Under the pieces are notes generated by a model, which was given only the letters and a program-made list of their open reading frames with translations, searched no databases and was not told where the DNA came from. Positions 26,115-35,596 of a DNA stretch of 64,000 bases are shown piece by piece. Both the position numbers and the translations under genes were made by a program. How positions within the stretch are numbered: position 1 is the first letter of the stretch; each line of letters begins with the position of its first letter. This stretch comes from Desulfosporosinus sp. (GTDB lineage Bacteria > Bacillota > Desulfitobacteriia > Desulfitobacteriales > Desulfitobacteriaceae), in assembly GCA_031292095.1 (NCBI GenBank), contig JARLHU010000175.1, forward strand, positions 1-64,000, given 5' to 3'.

Positions 26115-27788
26115 TTATATTATTTGAAACCTCGAACTACGAAGTAGCTCCTGAGCATGGATTCGGGTAACCTCTACCTCCCCGCCCCCGAGCATCCTGG
26201 CAAGTTCCTCAAGACGCTTAGACTCCGACAATAATTCAACTCGCGTCCGTGTCCTCTCGCCATCCACTTCTTTGACAATGCCATAATGAACCTCAGCGAA
26301 GGCGGCTACTTGCGCCGCATGTGTGATACAAAAGACTTGTTTATCTTGGGCAATTTTGGCCAGTTTTTCACCCACTTTATGAATCGTCCTGCCACCGACC
26401 CCGCTGTCGACCTCATCAAAGATGAACGTTCCAACTGACTCTACTTTTGCCAATAAACTTTTCAAAGCCAACATTAGACGAGACATTTCTCCTCCGGAAG
26501 CGACTTTTGCCAAGGGTTTTGGGGGTTCTCCGAGATTGGCTGAGAAATAAAACTCGACGTCCTCCGCGCCACCGGTCGTTGGCTCCATATTCGGCGTGAA
26601 CCTAACTTCAAACCGGCTTCTCTCTAAGCTCAAATCTGCCAGTTCAAGCAGGAGTCCCTTCTCAATTCGTTCAGCATTTTCAAATCGTTTCTGGCTAAGT
26701 AACCCCGCAGCTGTTTCATAGGCTTGACGAGTCGTTTTTTTCTCTTTATGTATTGTTTCAAATTGCTCCTGAACATGCGTGATCTGCTCCAACTCTTGAA
26801 GCATTCCCGTTCGTTTGTCCAGGATTTCCTCCACACTTACCCCATATTTCCGGAGCCGATTTAATTGAATCAGCCGCTCTTCAATGCTGTCGAGCCTTCC
26901 CGGTTCAAACTCAAAGTTATCCTTATACACCCTGACTTGATCAGCCATGTCCTCCACCGCATAATAGATGGATTCGATTTGCTCGACAACATTAAACTCC
27001 TCATCCAGTCGGGCAAGCTCTTGAAGGGCCTTGCGTGTTTGTCCTAATAAATCGAAGACCGCGAGCTTGCCCGCCGAGCCCTCGTATAGGGCGACATACG
27101 CTTCGGAAATTAAGCTGGTAATCCGTTCTGCATTACTCAACCGTTTCTTCTCCTGAGTAAGTTCTCCCTCTTCCCCTAGAATTGGATTAATGTCATCGAT
27201 CTCCTCAATTTGATAACGAAGGATTTCCTCACGTTTTTGACGTTCTTCTCCGGAAATAGACAACTCTCGTTCTTTACGGATAACCGCTTGATAAGCTTTT
27301 GCAGCCTGATTAACCACAACGACGTTGTCTTGAAGTCCCCCTAGGGCATCTAAAAGATCTCGGTGGGTTTCGGGACGAAAGAGCGACAGATGCTCTATCT
27401 GTCCATGAATATCTACAAGCCCTTCACAGACTGAGCGATAGAGGGTCAGCGGAATTGTACGACCTTGAACACGACAGATATTTTTTCCTGAGGCCTTAAT
27501 TTCGCGATAGAGAAACAATTGGCCTTCTTCAACTGGATAACCAGCCTCCTCAAGCCTCCTCAAGCCCTCCGGTGCAAGCTCCTCGAAAACTCCTTCTATC
27601 CGTGCTTGAACTTCCCCGTGTCGAATAAGCTCGGCACTGGCTCGTCCACCCAAGAGAACCCCCAAGGCGTCAATCAGCATTGATTTCCCTGCGCCAGTTT
27701 CTCCGGTAAACACTGTCAACCCACTACCGAACTGTAGACGTACTGCTTCCATCAGTCCGAAATTCTCCACGTGCAACTCCGCTAGCAT
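26115..27788 (-). CDS. recN: DNA repair protein RecN
   Basis: A 557-residue SMC-like ATPase. Walker A is FTGETGAGKSMLIDAL near the N-terminus; the ABC signature (ASGGEMSRLMLALKS) and Walker B (FIFDEVDSGVGG) lie near the C-terminus, with a coiled coil between. It acts in double-strand break repair. It follows argR by 10 bp in the conserved argR-recN pair. The D-loop and H motif (CITHAAQVAAFA) are intact. Confidence 0.97.
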   Translation of the reverse strand: MLAELHVENFGLMEAVRLQFGSGLTVFTGETGAGKSMLIDALGVLLGGRASAELIRHGEVQARIEGVFEELAPEGLRRLEEAGYPVEEGQLFLYREIKASGKNICRVQGRTIPLTLYRSVCEGLVDIHGQIEHLSLFRPETHRDLLDALGGLQDNVVVVNQAAKAYQAVIRKERELSISGEERQKREEILRYQIEEIDDINPILGEEGELTQEKKRLSNAERITSLISEAYVALYEGSAGKLAVFDLLGQTRKALQELARLDEEFNVVEQIESIYYAVEDMADQVRVYKDNFEFEPGRLDSIEERLIQLNRLRKYGVSVEEILDKRTGMLQELEQITHVQEQFETIHKEKKTTRQAYETAAGLLSQKRFENAERIEKGLLLELADLSLERSRFEVRFTPNMEPTTGGAEDVEFYFSANLGEPPKPLAKVASGGEMSRLMLALKSLLAKVESVGTFIFDEVDSGVGGRTIHKVGEKLAKIAQDKQVFCITHAAQVAAFAEVHYGIVKEVDGERTRTRVELLSESKRLEELARMLGGGEVEVTRIHAQELLRSSRFQII

Positions 27789-27798
27789 AATGTCCCTC

Positions 27799-28251
27799 CT
27801 ATCCCAGCAAAGTGGTTAGCCGTTTTAAAACTACAGGAACAACCTCTTTTGGTTTAATGACCAGAAGAATCGTGTCATCCCCCGCAACAGTGCCGATGAC
27901 CTCTTCCCAATTGCTATTATCCACAACACCCGCTAACGCATGCGCGTTTCCCGGAATCGTTCGAATGACGATAAAGCTTTCCGTGTCATTTATAGAAACT
28001 ACGGTTTCACGTAGCAAACGTTTGAGGCGATCTTGCAGGTTAGACGGATGCACTTCCGTTGGAATAGCATAGCGATAATCGTCGTCCGCACTAGGCACTT
28101 TAGTCAGTCCCATTTCTTTAATATCCCGAGAGACCGTTGCCTGAGTGACATCAAAGCCGGCTAGGTGCAATTTATCGGCAAGCTCTTCCTGAGTACGAAT
28201 GATCTGCTTAGAAATAATTTCTTGTACCTTCATTTGGCGACGAGCTTTCAT
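27799..28251 (-). CDS. argR: Arginine repressor ArgR/AhrC
   Basis: A 150-residue regulator: N-terminal winged helix with TQATVSRDIKEMGL at 36-50, C-terminal oligomerisation and arginine-binding domain with the DDT-type motif (TVAGDDTILLV). It controls arginine metabolism. It lies between nadK and recN; the gap to nadK is filled with a TTCG/CTCG-rich repeat, which may mean argR starts its own transcript. Confidence 0.96.
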   Translation of the reverse strand: MKARRQMKVQEIISKQIIRTQEELADKLHLAGFDVTQATVSRDIKEMGLTKVPSADDDYRYAIPTEVHPSNLQDRLKRLLRETVVSINDTESFIVIRTIPGNAHALAGVVDNSNWEEVIGTVAGDDTILLVIKPKEVVPVVLKRLTTLLG

Positions 28252-28261
28252 ACTACAGGCC

Positions 28262-28376
28262 TCCTTTTCACGAGGCTCGAGGTTCGATGCGCGAGGTGCG
28301 AATATTGAAGCCTAACGCCTCGCGCTTAAGCGCCCCTTATTCGTGCCTCGCGCCTCGCGCAACGTGCCTCGATTTT
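28262..28376. repeat. TTCG/CTCG-rich simple repeat
   Basis: The nadK-argR gap consists of degenerate units such as GAGGTTCGATGCGCGAGGTG and GCCTCGCGCCTCGCG. Similar material lies at 927-960, 2683-2712, 39725-39840, 39975-40011, 58424-58446 and 61953-62112, always between genes. Confidence 0.7.
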
Positions 28377-29193
28377 ATTCATGCCAACGATCCCTCAATT
28401 TTTCTCGAACTACTTGGGGGAAGCTTCGGCTTCCCAAACGAATCAGTTGTGCCTTAATTGGCGCAATCTTTATAATCACAGTTTCTCCGGAGTGAATCTT
28501 AATACTATGCCTTCCATCGAAGGTCACCAGACATTGCTCTCCACTGGCTAAAATAATTTCTATGAGTTCCTGATCCGAGACAACCATCGGACGAGCAGAC
28601 AGGGTATGCGCGGCCAAAGGCGTCAGCAAAATTGCTTGAACATTAGGACTAATAATCGGACCACCTGCCGAAAGCGAATAGGCAGTAGAACCGGTTGGGG
28701 TCGCCACGATCAGGCCGTCGGCCGGATAACTGACGGAGGGTTCCCCCGACAGATTGGCTTGGAGAGTTATAATACCGTCCGTACATGCCCTAGAAAACAC
28801 GACATCATTTAAGACTAGCTTAGAAAGATCGTCGGCACCTTCCTGGTGAACAATTGCCTTCAACATCAAACGCTCTTGAATTTGAAATTCCTGACGTAAA
28901 ATCTTTTCTAAGGCACCAAAAACGTCTTCTCGCTCTATTTCACATAAAAACCCTAATCGCCCAAGATTGACACCTAACACAGGGATCCCGAACGGCGCAC
29001 CTTCTCGAGCTGCTTGAAGAAGCGTTCCGTCTCCACCCAAGGAAATGAGAAATTGTGCTTGGCGCTCGACAATGTCTAACCACTCTGTTAAAACGTCCCA
29101 CCCGCGAGCTTCGAACCAGTCTTGAATTTGGAGGGCCAACGTCTGGGCTTCCGGTTTACTCTTATTGATCCATAAACCAACGACTCTTTCCAT
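28375..29193 (-). CDS. nadK: NAD kinase
   Basis: A 272-residue NAD kinase with the GGDG motif (ISLGGDGTLLQAAR), the NE/D motif region LNDVVFSRA and the glycine-rich TPTGSTAYSLSAGGP. It phosphorylates NAD to NADP. It starts 3 bp after the tlyA stop, so the two are co-transcribed, as in clostridia where nadK lies between tlyA and argR. Confidence 0.97.
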   Translation of the reverse strand: MERVVGLWINKSKPEAQTLALQIQDWFEARGWDVLTEWLDIVERQAQFLISLGGDGTLLQAAREGAPFGIPVLGVNLGRLGFLCEIEREDVFGALEKILRQEFQIQERLMLKAIVHQEGADDLSKLVLNDVVFSRACTDGIITLQANLSGEPSVSYPADGLIVATPTGSTAYSLSAGGPIISPNVQAILLTPLAAHTLSARPMVVSDQELIEIILASGEQCLVTFDGRHSIKIHSGETVIIKIAPIKAQLIRLGSRSFPQVVREKLRDRWHE

Positions 29194-29196
29194 CCG

Positions 29197-30027
29197 TCAC
29201 TCCGTCTCTTTCTGAGCGTTTTCAACTACGCGTTCCAGCTCAAAATGCCAGTCTATACCTGAATCGGTTTTTAACCCTAGCCAAGCAAGGTATTCTATAT
29301 TGCCTTCCGGGCCGCGAATGGGCGAATAGTCCACACCTAAAACCCGAAAGCCAACCTTTTCCGCCTGACTAAGGACTGTCTCCAGAACCTGTTTATGAAC
29401 TAAGACATCTTTAACAACGCCTTTTTTTCCAACATGCTCTCGTCCAGCCTCAAATTGAGGCTTTATTAAAGATAACACATGCCCGTCGTCTTTGAGGATG
29501 GCTAACATGGCCGAAAATATTTTCGTAATCGAGATAAACGCGACATCTGAAACGACCCAATCGACTTTTTCCGGCAGAGAGTCTTCATTTAGATAGCGAG
29601 CATTCACCCGTTCCATCGAGACAACACGGGGGTCGATCCTGAGTTTCCAAGCTAACTGTCCATAGCCGACATCCACTGCATAAACTCGTTTCGCGCCATT
29701 TTGCAAGACACAATCTGTAAAGCCCCCAGTTGAAGATCCAATATCGGCAACTACTAAATCTTTAAAAAGGAGCGAAAAAGTTGCCACAGCTTTGGCTAGT
29801 TTTAGCCCACCACGCGAAACAAACGGCAGGGTTTCCCCTTTCAACTCGATCAAGGTGTCTTCGGAGAACTCTGTGCCCGGCTTGTCTACGCGCTGCCCAC
29901 CAACGAATACAATTCCAGCCATAACCGTTGCCTTTGCCTTTTCTCGACTGGCTGTCAACCCTTTTTTAACCATTAAAATATCAATACGTTCTTTCCCTTT
30001 TGCCACAGTATCCCTTCCTTTGCCCAT
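29197..30027 (-). CDS. tlyA: TlyA-type rRNA 2'-O-methyltransferase
   Basis: A 276-residue protein: S4 RNA-binding domain at about 13-75 (IDILMVKKGLTASREKAK) and FtsJ-like methyltransferase from about 80 with the SAM motif VVADIGSSTGGFTD. Members methylate cytidines of 16S/23S rRNA; the old name is hemolysin A. The K-D-K-E set is largely in place (KLAKAV, VSDVAF, IKPQFE). It sits between dxs and nadK in the conserved Firmicute order. Confidence 0.93.
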   Translation of the reverse strand: MGKGRDTVAKGKERIDILMVKKGLTASREKAKATVMAGIVFVGGQRVDKPGTEFSEDTLIELKGETLPFVSRGGLKLAKAVATFSLLFKDLVVADIGSSTGGFTDCVLQNGAKRVYAVDVGYGQLAWKLRIDPRVVSMERVNARYLNEDSLPEKVDWVVSDVAFISITKIFSAMLAILKDDGHVLSLIKPQFEAGREHVGKKGVVKDVLVHKQVLETVLSQAEKVGFRVLGVDYSPIRGPEGNIEYLAWLGLKTDSGIDWHFELERVVENAQKETE

Positions 30028-30038
30028 GATTCCCTCTT

Positions 30039-31925
30039 CTAGGATTGTGCGACGCGGCGAATCAATTGTAAGCGCTCTGCTGCTTGCACTATCCCTTTAA
30101 CTGATAAGCCATGGGCAATATGAAGTTGGGAAATCGTTCCCTGATCCACGAATCCAGTATAACCTAGACGTTCAAACGCTACCCCCTCTATGCCTTCCTC
30201 CTCAAGAAATTCGAGGATGGCACTTCCCAAGCCCCCCTTGAGGACATGGTCTTCAATCGTAATAAAATGTTTTGTTAAACGCGCGTAATGGGAAAGGAGC
30301 TCACGATCGAGCGGGTTAATATAACGCAAATTAATCACTGCAGCCTCTACGCCACTGTGGCGTAATTCCTGAGCAGCCAGCAGGCAGGTATGAACCATAG
30401 TTCCGGCTGCAATCAAAGTCACATCCCTGCCGTCGCGCAAGACCTCTGCTTTGCCAATTGGGATTTCCTTGAACTTATCATCCAGCTTCACGCCCTGACC
30501 GACTGACCTCGGGTAACGCACCGCCACCGGTCCGCTTTGTCGTAAGGCCGTATAGAGCATATGGCGTAACTCGTTTTCATCTTTAGGTGCCATAAAAATC
30601 AAGTTGGGAATGATTCGAAAAAAGGAAATGTCAAATACACCGTGATGCGTGGGTCCATCATCTCCCACGACTCCAGCACGATCAATCGCTAAAACAACAT
30701 TGGCCTGCTGTAAACAGACATCGTGTAACACCTGGTCATAAGCGCGCTGATAAAAGGTGGAATAGATGGCGACAACGGGTTTCAATCCCCCAAACGCCAA
30801 CCCTGCTGCAAACGTTACGGCATGTTGTTCCGCAATTCCGACATCATAAAAACGGTCTGGAAATTGATTTGCGAAGACATTTAGACCTGTCCCACTGGGC
30901 ATCGCCGCACTAATTGCCACGATCCTTGGGTCCTCCTTGGCGAGGGTACAAAGTGTTTCCCCAAAGACCGTCGTATAGGTCGGCGGTGCTATCTTCTCGG
31001 TGATCTTTCCTGAAACCGGATCAAATGGACCAACCCCATGAAAGACGCCCGGATTTTCTTCGGCAGGTTTATACCCTTTCCCCTTGCGTGTCACGACATG
31101 GACGAGCACAGGTCCCTTTTTCTGCTTCGCCTGCTCGAGAACCTGTTCGATCAGGGACTGATCATGTCCATCAATTGGACCTAAATACGTGAACCCCAAT
31201 TCTTCGAAGATTAGGCCCGGGACTAAAAGATATTTCAAACTATCCTTGGCTTTGGCAACCACCTTAACAACTTTCGATCCGATACCTGGAATACGTTTTA
31301 AAAGATCCTCGATATCTTCTTTTCGCTTATCATACAGAGGATCTGTCCTTAAGCGATTTAGATAGGAAGACATGGCCCCTACATTGGGAGAGATAGACAT
31401 TTCGTTATCATTCAGGACCACAATCATATTGGTTTCACTATGCCCCGCGTGGTTTAAGGCTTCAAACGCCATGCCACCTGTCATTGCCCCATCTCCGATC
31501 ACCGCCACCACATGGTGGCCTTCCTGAAGGGTATCTCGGGCTTTGGCAAATCCTACGGCTGCGGAAATGGAGGTACTGGAATGGCCGGTTTCAAAGCAAT
31601 CATGAACGCTCTCCGCCCTTTTAGGAAAACCGGACAACCCATGGCATTGACGAATCGTTTTAAAGCGGTCTAAACGACTGGTCAGGAGTTTATGTACATA
31701 GGTCTGATGACCCACGTCCCAAATAATCTTATCGCGAGGGCTGTCAAATTTGCGATGTAACGCCAAGGTAAGTTCTACAACTCCGAGGTTCGAAGCTAAA
31801 TGTCCACCATTTTTAGAGACCACGTCAATCATTTCTTGCCGAATCTCTTGCGCCAATCTTTTGAGTTCAATGGAGTCTAGATTGCGCAAGTCTTTTGGCT
31901 CATGTATTTTTTCGAGAAGTCCCAT
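30039..31925 (-). CDS. dxs: 1-deoxy-D-xylulose-5-phosphate synthase
   Basis: A 628-residue thiamin-dependent synthase with the TPP motif (VIGDGAMTGGMAFEALNHAG), the transketolase pyrimidine domain (IAEQHAVTFAAGLA) and the C-terminal domain. It makes DXP from pyruvate and glyceraldehyde-3-phosphate, the first step of the MEP isoprenoid pathway. It overlaps the upstream membrane-protein gene by 26 bp. The prenyl transferase ispA lies two genes upstream, so isoprenoid synthesis is grouped. Confidence 0.98.
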   Translation of the reverse strand: MGLLEKIHEPKDLRNLDSIELKRLAQEIRQEMIDVVSKNGGHLASNLGVVELTLALHRKFDSPRDKIIWDVGHQTYVHKLLTSRLDRFKTIRQCHGLSGFPKRAESVHDCFETGHSSTSISAAVGFAKARDTLQEGHHVVAVIGDGAMTGGMAFEALNHAGHSETNMIVVLNDNEMSISPNVGAMSSYLNRLRTDPLYDKRKEDIEDLLKRIPGIGSKVVKVVAKAKDSLKYLLVPGLIFEELGFTYLGPIDGHDQSLIEQVLEQAKQKKGPVLVHVVTRKGKGYKPAEENPGVFHGVGPFDPVSGKITEKIAPPTYTTVFGETLCTLAKEDPRIVAISAAMPSGTGLNVFANQFPDRFYDVGIAEQHAVTFAAGLAFGGLKPVVAIYSTFYQRAYDQVLHDVCLQQANVVLAIDRAGVVGDDGPTHHGVFDISFFRIIPNLIFMAPKDENELRHMLYTALRQSGPVAVRYPRSVGQGVKLDDKFKEIPIGKAEVLRDGRDVTLIAAGTMVHTCLLAAQELRHSGVEAAVINLRYINPLDRELLSHYARLTKHFITIEDHVLKGGLGSAILEFLEEEGIEGVAFERLGYTGFVDQGTISQLHIAHGLSVKGIVQAAERLQLIRRVAQS

Positions 31926-32514
31926 CCTTCTTGCCCCCTCGTTTTTTCGGTCCGGTCAAGTCCCAACCCGTAATTTGTTCAAAGGCCGCAAGAGCACTCC
32001 CGACCCAAGCAATAATTTTATTGGCGTCCTGTATGGCAAAGGTTTTTCCTACAGCTTTGCCCGTAACAGTTATAGACGCTACCAAAGCTAACATCAGCGT
32101 CGAAAGCCAAATTTCTTTCGTTCCAAATGTCGGTTCTAAACGGATAATATCTAGGACGATCGCAGCAGCCATCACCCCGCTTAAGGTCCCCGTTACATCT
32201 CCTACGACATCATTTGCCATATTGGCAACCAAATCCGCATGACGAACGAGATATACAGCTTGGCGAGCACCTCTGACACGGTTAGCCGCCTTGGCGTGAT
32301 GTGGCGCCTCACTGGCTGCAGTAGCTGCAATTCCAATCACGTCAAAGACAATATGAACCCCGATCACAGCTAACAGAAACAACGCGGCCACCCACAAGGA
32401 CGATATCCGACGCAACAGTAGTTCGGAACTAATTCCGACAATACCTGCAATGACAAAACTTCCCATAAAGACAATCACAAGATGTTTCCAGCTTTTACGT
32501 TTGCGCACTGCCAA
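31900..32514 (-). CDS. Membrane protein resembling the N-terminal part of CorB/DUF21
   Basis: A 204-residue protein with about four membrane helices and a basic C-terminus (KKRGGKKDGTSRKN). The central region VIGIAATAASEAPHHAKAAN followed by LVRHADLVANMANDVVG resembles the DUF21 transmembrane domain of CorB/CNNM magnesium-cobalt transporters, but no CBS domains are present. Such short versions beside dxs occur in related Firmicutes. Function is unknown. It lies between yuiD and dxs and overlaps dxs. Confidence 0.65.
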   Translation of the reverse strand: MAVRKRKSWKHLVIVFMGSFVIAGIVGISSELLLRRISSLWVAALFLLAVIGVHIVFDVIGIAATAASEAPHHAKAANRVRGARQAVYLVRHADLVANMANDVVGDVTGTLSGVMAAAIVLDIIRLEPTFGTKEIWLSTLMLALVASITVTGKAVGKTFAIQDANKIIAWVGSALAAFEQITGWDLTGPKKRGGKKDGTSRKNT

Positions 32515-32544
32515 CGGAATATTTTCCCTCCCCGACCCAATACC

Positions 32545-32985
32545 TTATAACCAGAGCCCCACAATGATCCCTACGATTACACCCCCGAAGACCTCAAACG
32601 GCGTATGTCCTATCAATTCCTTCAAGCGATCATGGGCAAGATCAGACCCCAGGGATAAGCGTTCAACTAACTGATTGATGACTTCTGCCTGTTTCCCAGC
32701 AGCTCGTCGGACACCTGCCGCATCATACAACACTACCATACCATACACGGCAGACACAGCGAATATCGGGGAATCCCACCCATAGTACTTCCCAATTCCC
32801 AGAGCTAAAGCACTTACGGTGGCGGAATGGGAACTGGGAAAACCACCTGAACTAAATAAAAGTTGAAAATTCAGTTTTCTTAATAAAAGTAGACTTACTA
32901 TGATCTTTAGTAATTGAGCAATTAACCAAGCTGTCACAGCTGAAATAAGAATTGCATTGTGAAATATTCCCGGGATAATCGGCAT
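32545..32985 (-). CDS. DUF212 (YuiD-type) divergent PAP2 membrane protein
   Basis: A 146-residue membrane protein with the family pattern SSGGFPSSHSATVSALALG and the basic motif VLYDAAGVRRAAGKQAEV, which recall acid phosphatase/PAP2 motifs. YuiD-like proteins are probably lipid-phosphate enzymes; its place between ispA and dxs suggests a role with prenyl phosphates (inference). ATG 32985 is chosen; AGAGGT lies 9 bases before it. Confidence 0.85.
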   Translation of the reverse strand: MPIIPGIFHNAILISAVTAWLIAQLLKIIVSLLLLRKLNFQLLFSSGGFPSSHSATVSALALGIGKYYGWDSPIFAVSAVYGMVVLYDAAGVRRAAGKQAEVINQLVERLSLGSDLAHDRLKELIGHTPFEVFGGVIVGIIVGLWL

Positions 32986-32999
32986 GATAACGACCTCTT

Positions 33000-33866
33000 T
33001 CAATGCTGGCGTTGTTCAATGTAGGAGGCAAGCTCACTTAGAAAGATAGCGCCATCATCAAACATCTTCAAAGCGGACTGAGCTTTGAGAATTTGAGCAT
33101 GCATCTGTTGTCCCGCGCCTTCTAACCCCAGCAACGAAACATAGGTCGCCTTACCCTGGCGTATATCGCTCCCAGCCGGTTTGCCGAGAGTTTCACTGTC
33201 CCCCACTACATCTAAAATATCATCTTTAATTTGAAAAGCTAATCCCAACGCCTGGGCATAATCAGTCAAAGCCTTAAGCTGCTCCTCCGTACCGCCGGCT
33301 AAGATCCCACCCAGCCGGGCAGAAACTGTCAGTAAGGCACCTGTTTTAGCCTTGTGAATCTCTTCAATTTCGTGCAAAGTAAGCGTTCTTCCTTCTCCTG
33401 CCAGATCAGCAACCTGCCCACCAACCATGCCGATTTTTCCGGCAGCCACAGCAACCTCACGAATAATACGAAGCTGTCTTTCAGGCTGTCCAAGTCCTAA
33501 ATCGGCAAGAAATTCGAACGCATAGGTTAATAAGGCATCCCCAGCTAAAATTGCGTGGGCCTCCCCGAAGACTTTATGATTAGATAATCTTCCCCTTCGA
33601 TAGTCATCATTATCCATAGCCGGTAAATCATCATGGATTAATGAATACGTATGAATAAGTTCCAACGAAATCGCAGCTGGTAAAATGGCTTCTGGATTTC
33701 CTCCCACGGCTTCTGCAGCGGCCAGAGCTAAAACTGGACGAATACGTTTACCTCCCCCAATCAGGGAATAAGCCATACTCTGATTTAAGATATCCTTGTC
33801 CCACGGCAATTGAGCGAGGAACTGCTCAATCATTGTGAGATAGCGTTGAAAGGTTGCGTTGAACAC
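33000..33866 (-). CDS. ispA: Farnesyl/geranylgeranyl diphosphate synthase
   Basis: A 288-residue trans-prenyl transferase. First aspartate-rich motif is LIHDDLPAMDNDD, with GKRIRPVLALAA before it; the second is FQIKDDILDVVGD. It condenses isopentenyl diphosphate with allylic primers. The likely start is GTG 33866, 9 bp after the xseB stop. The order xseA-xseB-ispA-dxs is standard in Firmicutes. Exact chain length cannot be told. Confidence 0.95.
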   Translation of the reverse strand: MFNATFQRYLTMIEQFLAQLPWDKDILNQSMAYSLIGGGKRIRPVLALAAAEAVGGNPEAILPAAISLELIHTYSLIHDDLPAMDNDDYRRGRLSNHKVFGEAHAILAGDALLTYAFEFLADLGLGQPERQLRIIREVAVAAGKIGMVGGQVADLAGEGRTLTLHEIEEIHKAKTGALLTVSARLGGILAGGTEEQLKALTDYAQALGLAFQIKDDILDVVGDSETLGKPAGSDIRQGKATYVSLLGLEGAGQQMHAQILKAQSALKMFDDGAIFLSELASYIEQRQH

Positions 33867-33875
33867 GTTTTACGT

Positions 33876-34181
33876 TCATCCTTCCACTTTAAAACTTGCA
33901 GGTTTAAGCTGCAACTGTCCATCCGGGCCTTCAAGCAGAACTTCCATCTGCTTTTCCGCTTGATTCAGCACATTGGAACAGTACTGAACTAGACCCACAC
34001 CCTCCTTGAATAAGCCTAAAGCCTTTTCTAAGGGCAGGTCTTTTTGCTCAAGCGTTTTGACGATCGTTTCTAAATGTTGAAGACCTGTTTCCAAAGAAAC
34101 AGTTTTTTCTGTTTCTTGTCCATCTATCGTACCTTGTGATTCTTCAACAAAAAGGTCCGCTGTCCATTTTTCGTTGCCCAT
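33876..34181 (-). CDS. xseB: Exodeoxyribonuclease VII small subunit
   Basis: A 101-residue protein with the XseB core SLETGLQHLETIVKTLEQKD and LPLEKALGLFKEGVGLV. About 25 extra N-terminal residues and a C-terminal tail precede and follow the usual 65-80 residue core. It partners XseA in degrading single-stranded DNA. It starts 6 bp after xseA ends. Confidence 0.94.
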   Translation of the reverse strand: MGNEKWTADLFVEESQGTIDGQETEKTVSLETGLQHLETIVKTLEQKDLPLEKALGLFKEGVGLVQYCSNVLNQAEKQMEVLLEGPDGQLQLKPASFKVEG

Positions 34182-34187
34182 AGATCA

Positions 34188-35387
34188 TTACCCCTTCTCT
34201 AACACTTGGCAGCGTAAGCTTCCCTCTCCTAAACGAATCTGAACTTGTTCATCAAGTCTGACCTGGCTCGCGGAGCGCAGAAGAGTTCCTTCTGCACCGT
34301 AGGTTAACGAATATCCCCGACCCAGAATAGCCAACGGACTTAACAAATCCAACTTAGCAACTAATAAGTTTAGTATACCATTTTTATCGATTATAAATCT
34401 AGTCATGCCTTCCTGAAGGCGAATTTGCAAGTTATCAAGGCGTTGACGATTCTGATCAATACGCCAGAAAGGGTCTTTGAGTGGTCCTTTCTGCGCAATT
34501 CCTGCCAAACTCTGACGTTTTCGCTCGATTAGCGCCACCATAGCGCCCTGAAGCCGCATGCGCAGTTGAGCTACTTGAGACTGTAAATCCAGTAATACCG
34601 GCACGGCCAACTCAGCGGCCGCTGAAGGGGTCGGTGCACGCAGATCCGCAATATAGTCTGAGATGGTCACATCCGTCTCATGCCCCACGGCGGAAATGAC
34701 CGGAATAACGGAGGCTGCGATTGCCCGAGCCACCACTTCCGTATTAAAGGCCCATAACTCTTCTAAAGACCCTCCACCGCGCCCAACAATGATCACGTCG
34801 ACATCCCCATAGCGATTTAGGCGAGCGATCGCTTGAGCCACTTCACGTGGTGCAGCTTCCCCCTGGACCGCAGCTGGCGCCAAAACCCAGGACATACCTG
34901 GATGACGTCGTCCCATTATGTTAATAATATCTTGAATTGCCGCTCCGGTTGGACTCGTCACAATTCCAATACGCCGCGGGTAGCGGGGAATCTCCTTTTT
35001 GCGTTCTGGATCAAACAATCCTTCCCCAGCAAGCTTCTTTTTGAGTTGCTCAAAAGCCAAATAGAGTTGACCAAGCCCGCTTGGTTCCATTTCTTCTGCG
35101 TAGAATTGAATTGTACCCTCCCGCTCATACATACGAATATTCCCTCGAATCATGACCTTTAACCCATCTGTCGGGACAAAACGCACGCGTTCAGAGCGGC
35201 TTTTAAACATAACACTCTTGAGACTGGAAGACTCATCTTTCAGGGTAAAATACCAGTGCCCAGAAGCACGGTGGTTCTTAAAGTTTGAAAGTTCACCACT
35301 GATCCAGCAGTTCTGTAAATCCGCTCGATCCTGCAGGACTTGGCCGATTTGGCCTACAAGCTCCGATACTGTCCATATTTTCGGCAC
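34188..35387 (-). CDS. xseA: Exodeoxyribonuclease VII large subunit
   Basis: A 399-residue nuclease: OB-fold N-terminal domain (WTVSELVGQIGQVLQD, CWISGELSNFKNH) and catalytic region with GRGGGSLEELWAFN and SAVGHETDVTISDYIADLRA. GTG 35387 is chosen because GAGGTG lies 6 bases upstream and gives the usual N-terminus PKIWTVSEL; a longer frame reaches 35447. It is downstream of fchA, with a repeat-containing gap between. Confidence 0.94.
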   Translation of the reverse strand: MPKIWTVSELVGQIGQVLQDRADLQNCWISGELSNFKNHRASGHWYFTLKDESSSLKSVMFKSRSERVRFVPTDGLKVMIRGNIRMYEREGTIQFYAEEMEPSGLGQLYLAFEQLKKKLAGEGLFDPERKKEIPRYPRRIGIVTSPTGAAIQDIINIMGRRHPGMSWVLAPAAVQGEAAPREVAQAIARLNRYGDVDVIIVGRGGGSLEELWAFNTEVVARAIAASVIPVISAVGHETDVTISDYIADLRAPTPSAAAELAVPVLLDLQSQVAQLRMRLQGAMVALIERKRQSLAGIAQKGPLKDPFWRIDQNRQRLDNLQIRLQEGMTRFIIDKNGILNLLVAKLDLLSPLAILGRGYSLTYGAEGTLLRSASQVRLDEQVQIRLGEGSLRCQVLEKG

Positions 35388-35481
35388 AAACTTCACCTCA
35401 AAGCCTATCATAACAAAAAACAAGAGGTAAGGAAAATAATTCCTCACCCCTGAACGTTATCCATACATCATTATCTATTAT

Positions 35482-35548
35482 CATGGTAGGGGCACAATGC
35501 TTTGTCCGTTCCGCGGTTCGGGGTCGGGCACAATGCATCGTGCCCCTA
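35482..35548. repeat. GGGGCAC palindromic repeat
   Basis: GTAGGGGCACAATGC at 35482 returns inverted as GCATCGTGCCCCTAC by 35548, with GGTCGGGCACAATG inside. Same family as 18776-18805 and 56398-56488. It lies in the fchA-xseA gap. Confidence 0.6.
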
Positions 35549-35596
35549 CGCAGGTATGAATATCAAGCTTCGTGCATCGTGATTCGCGCCTCGCAC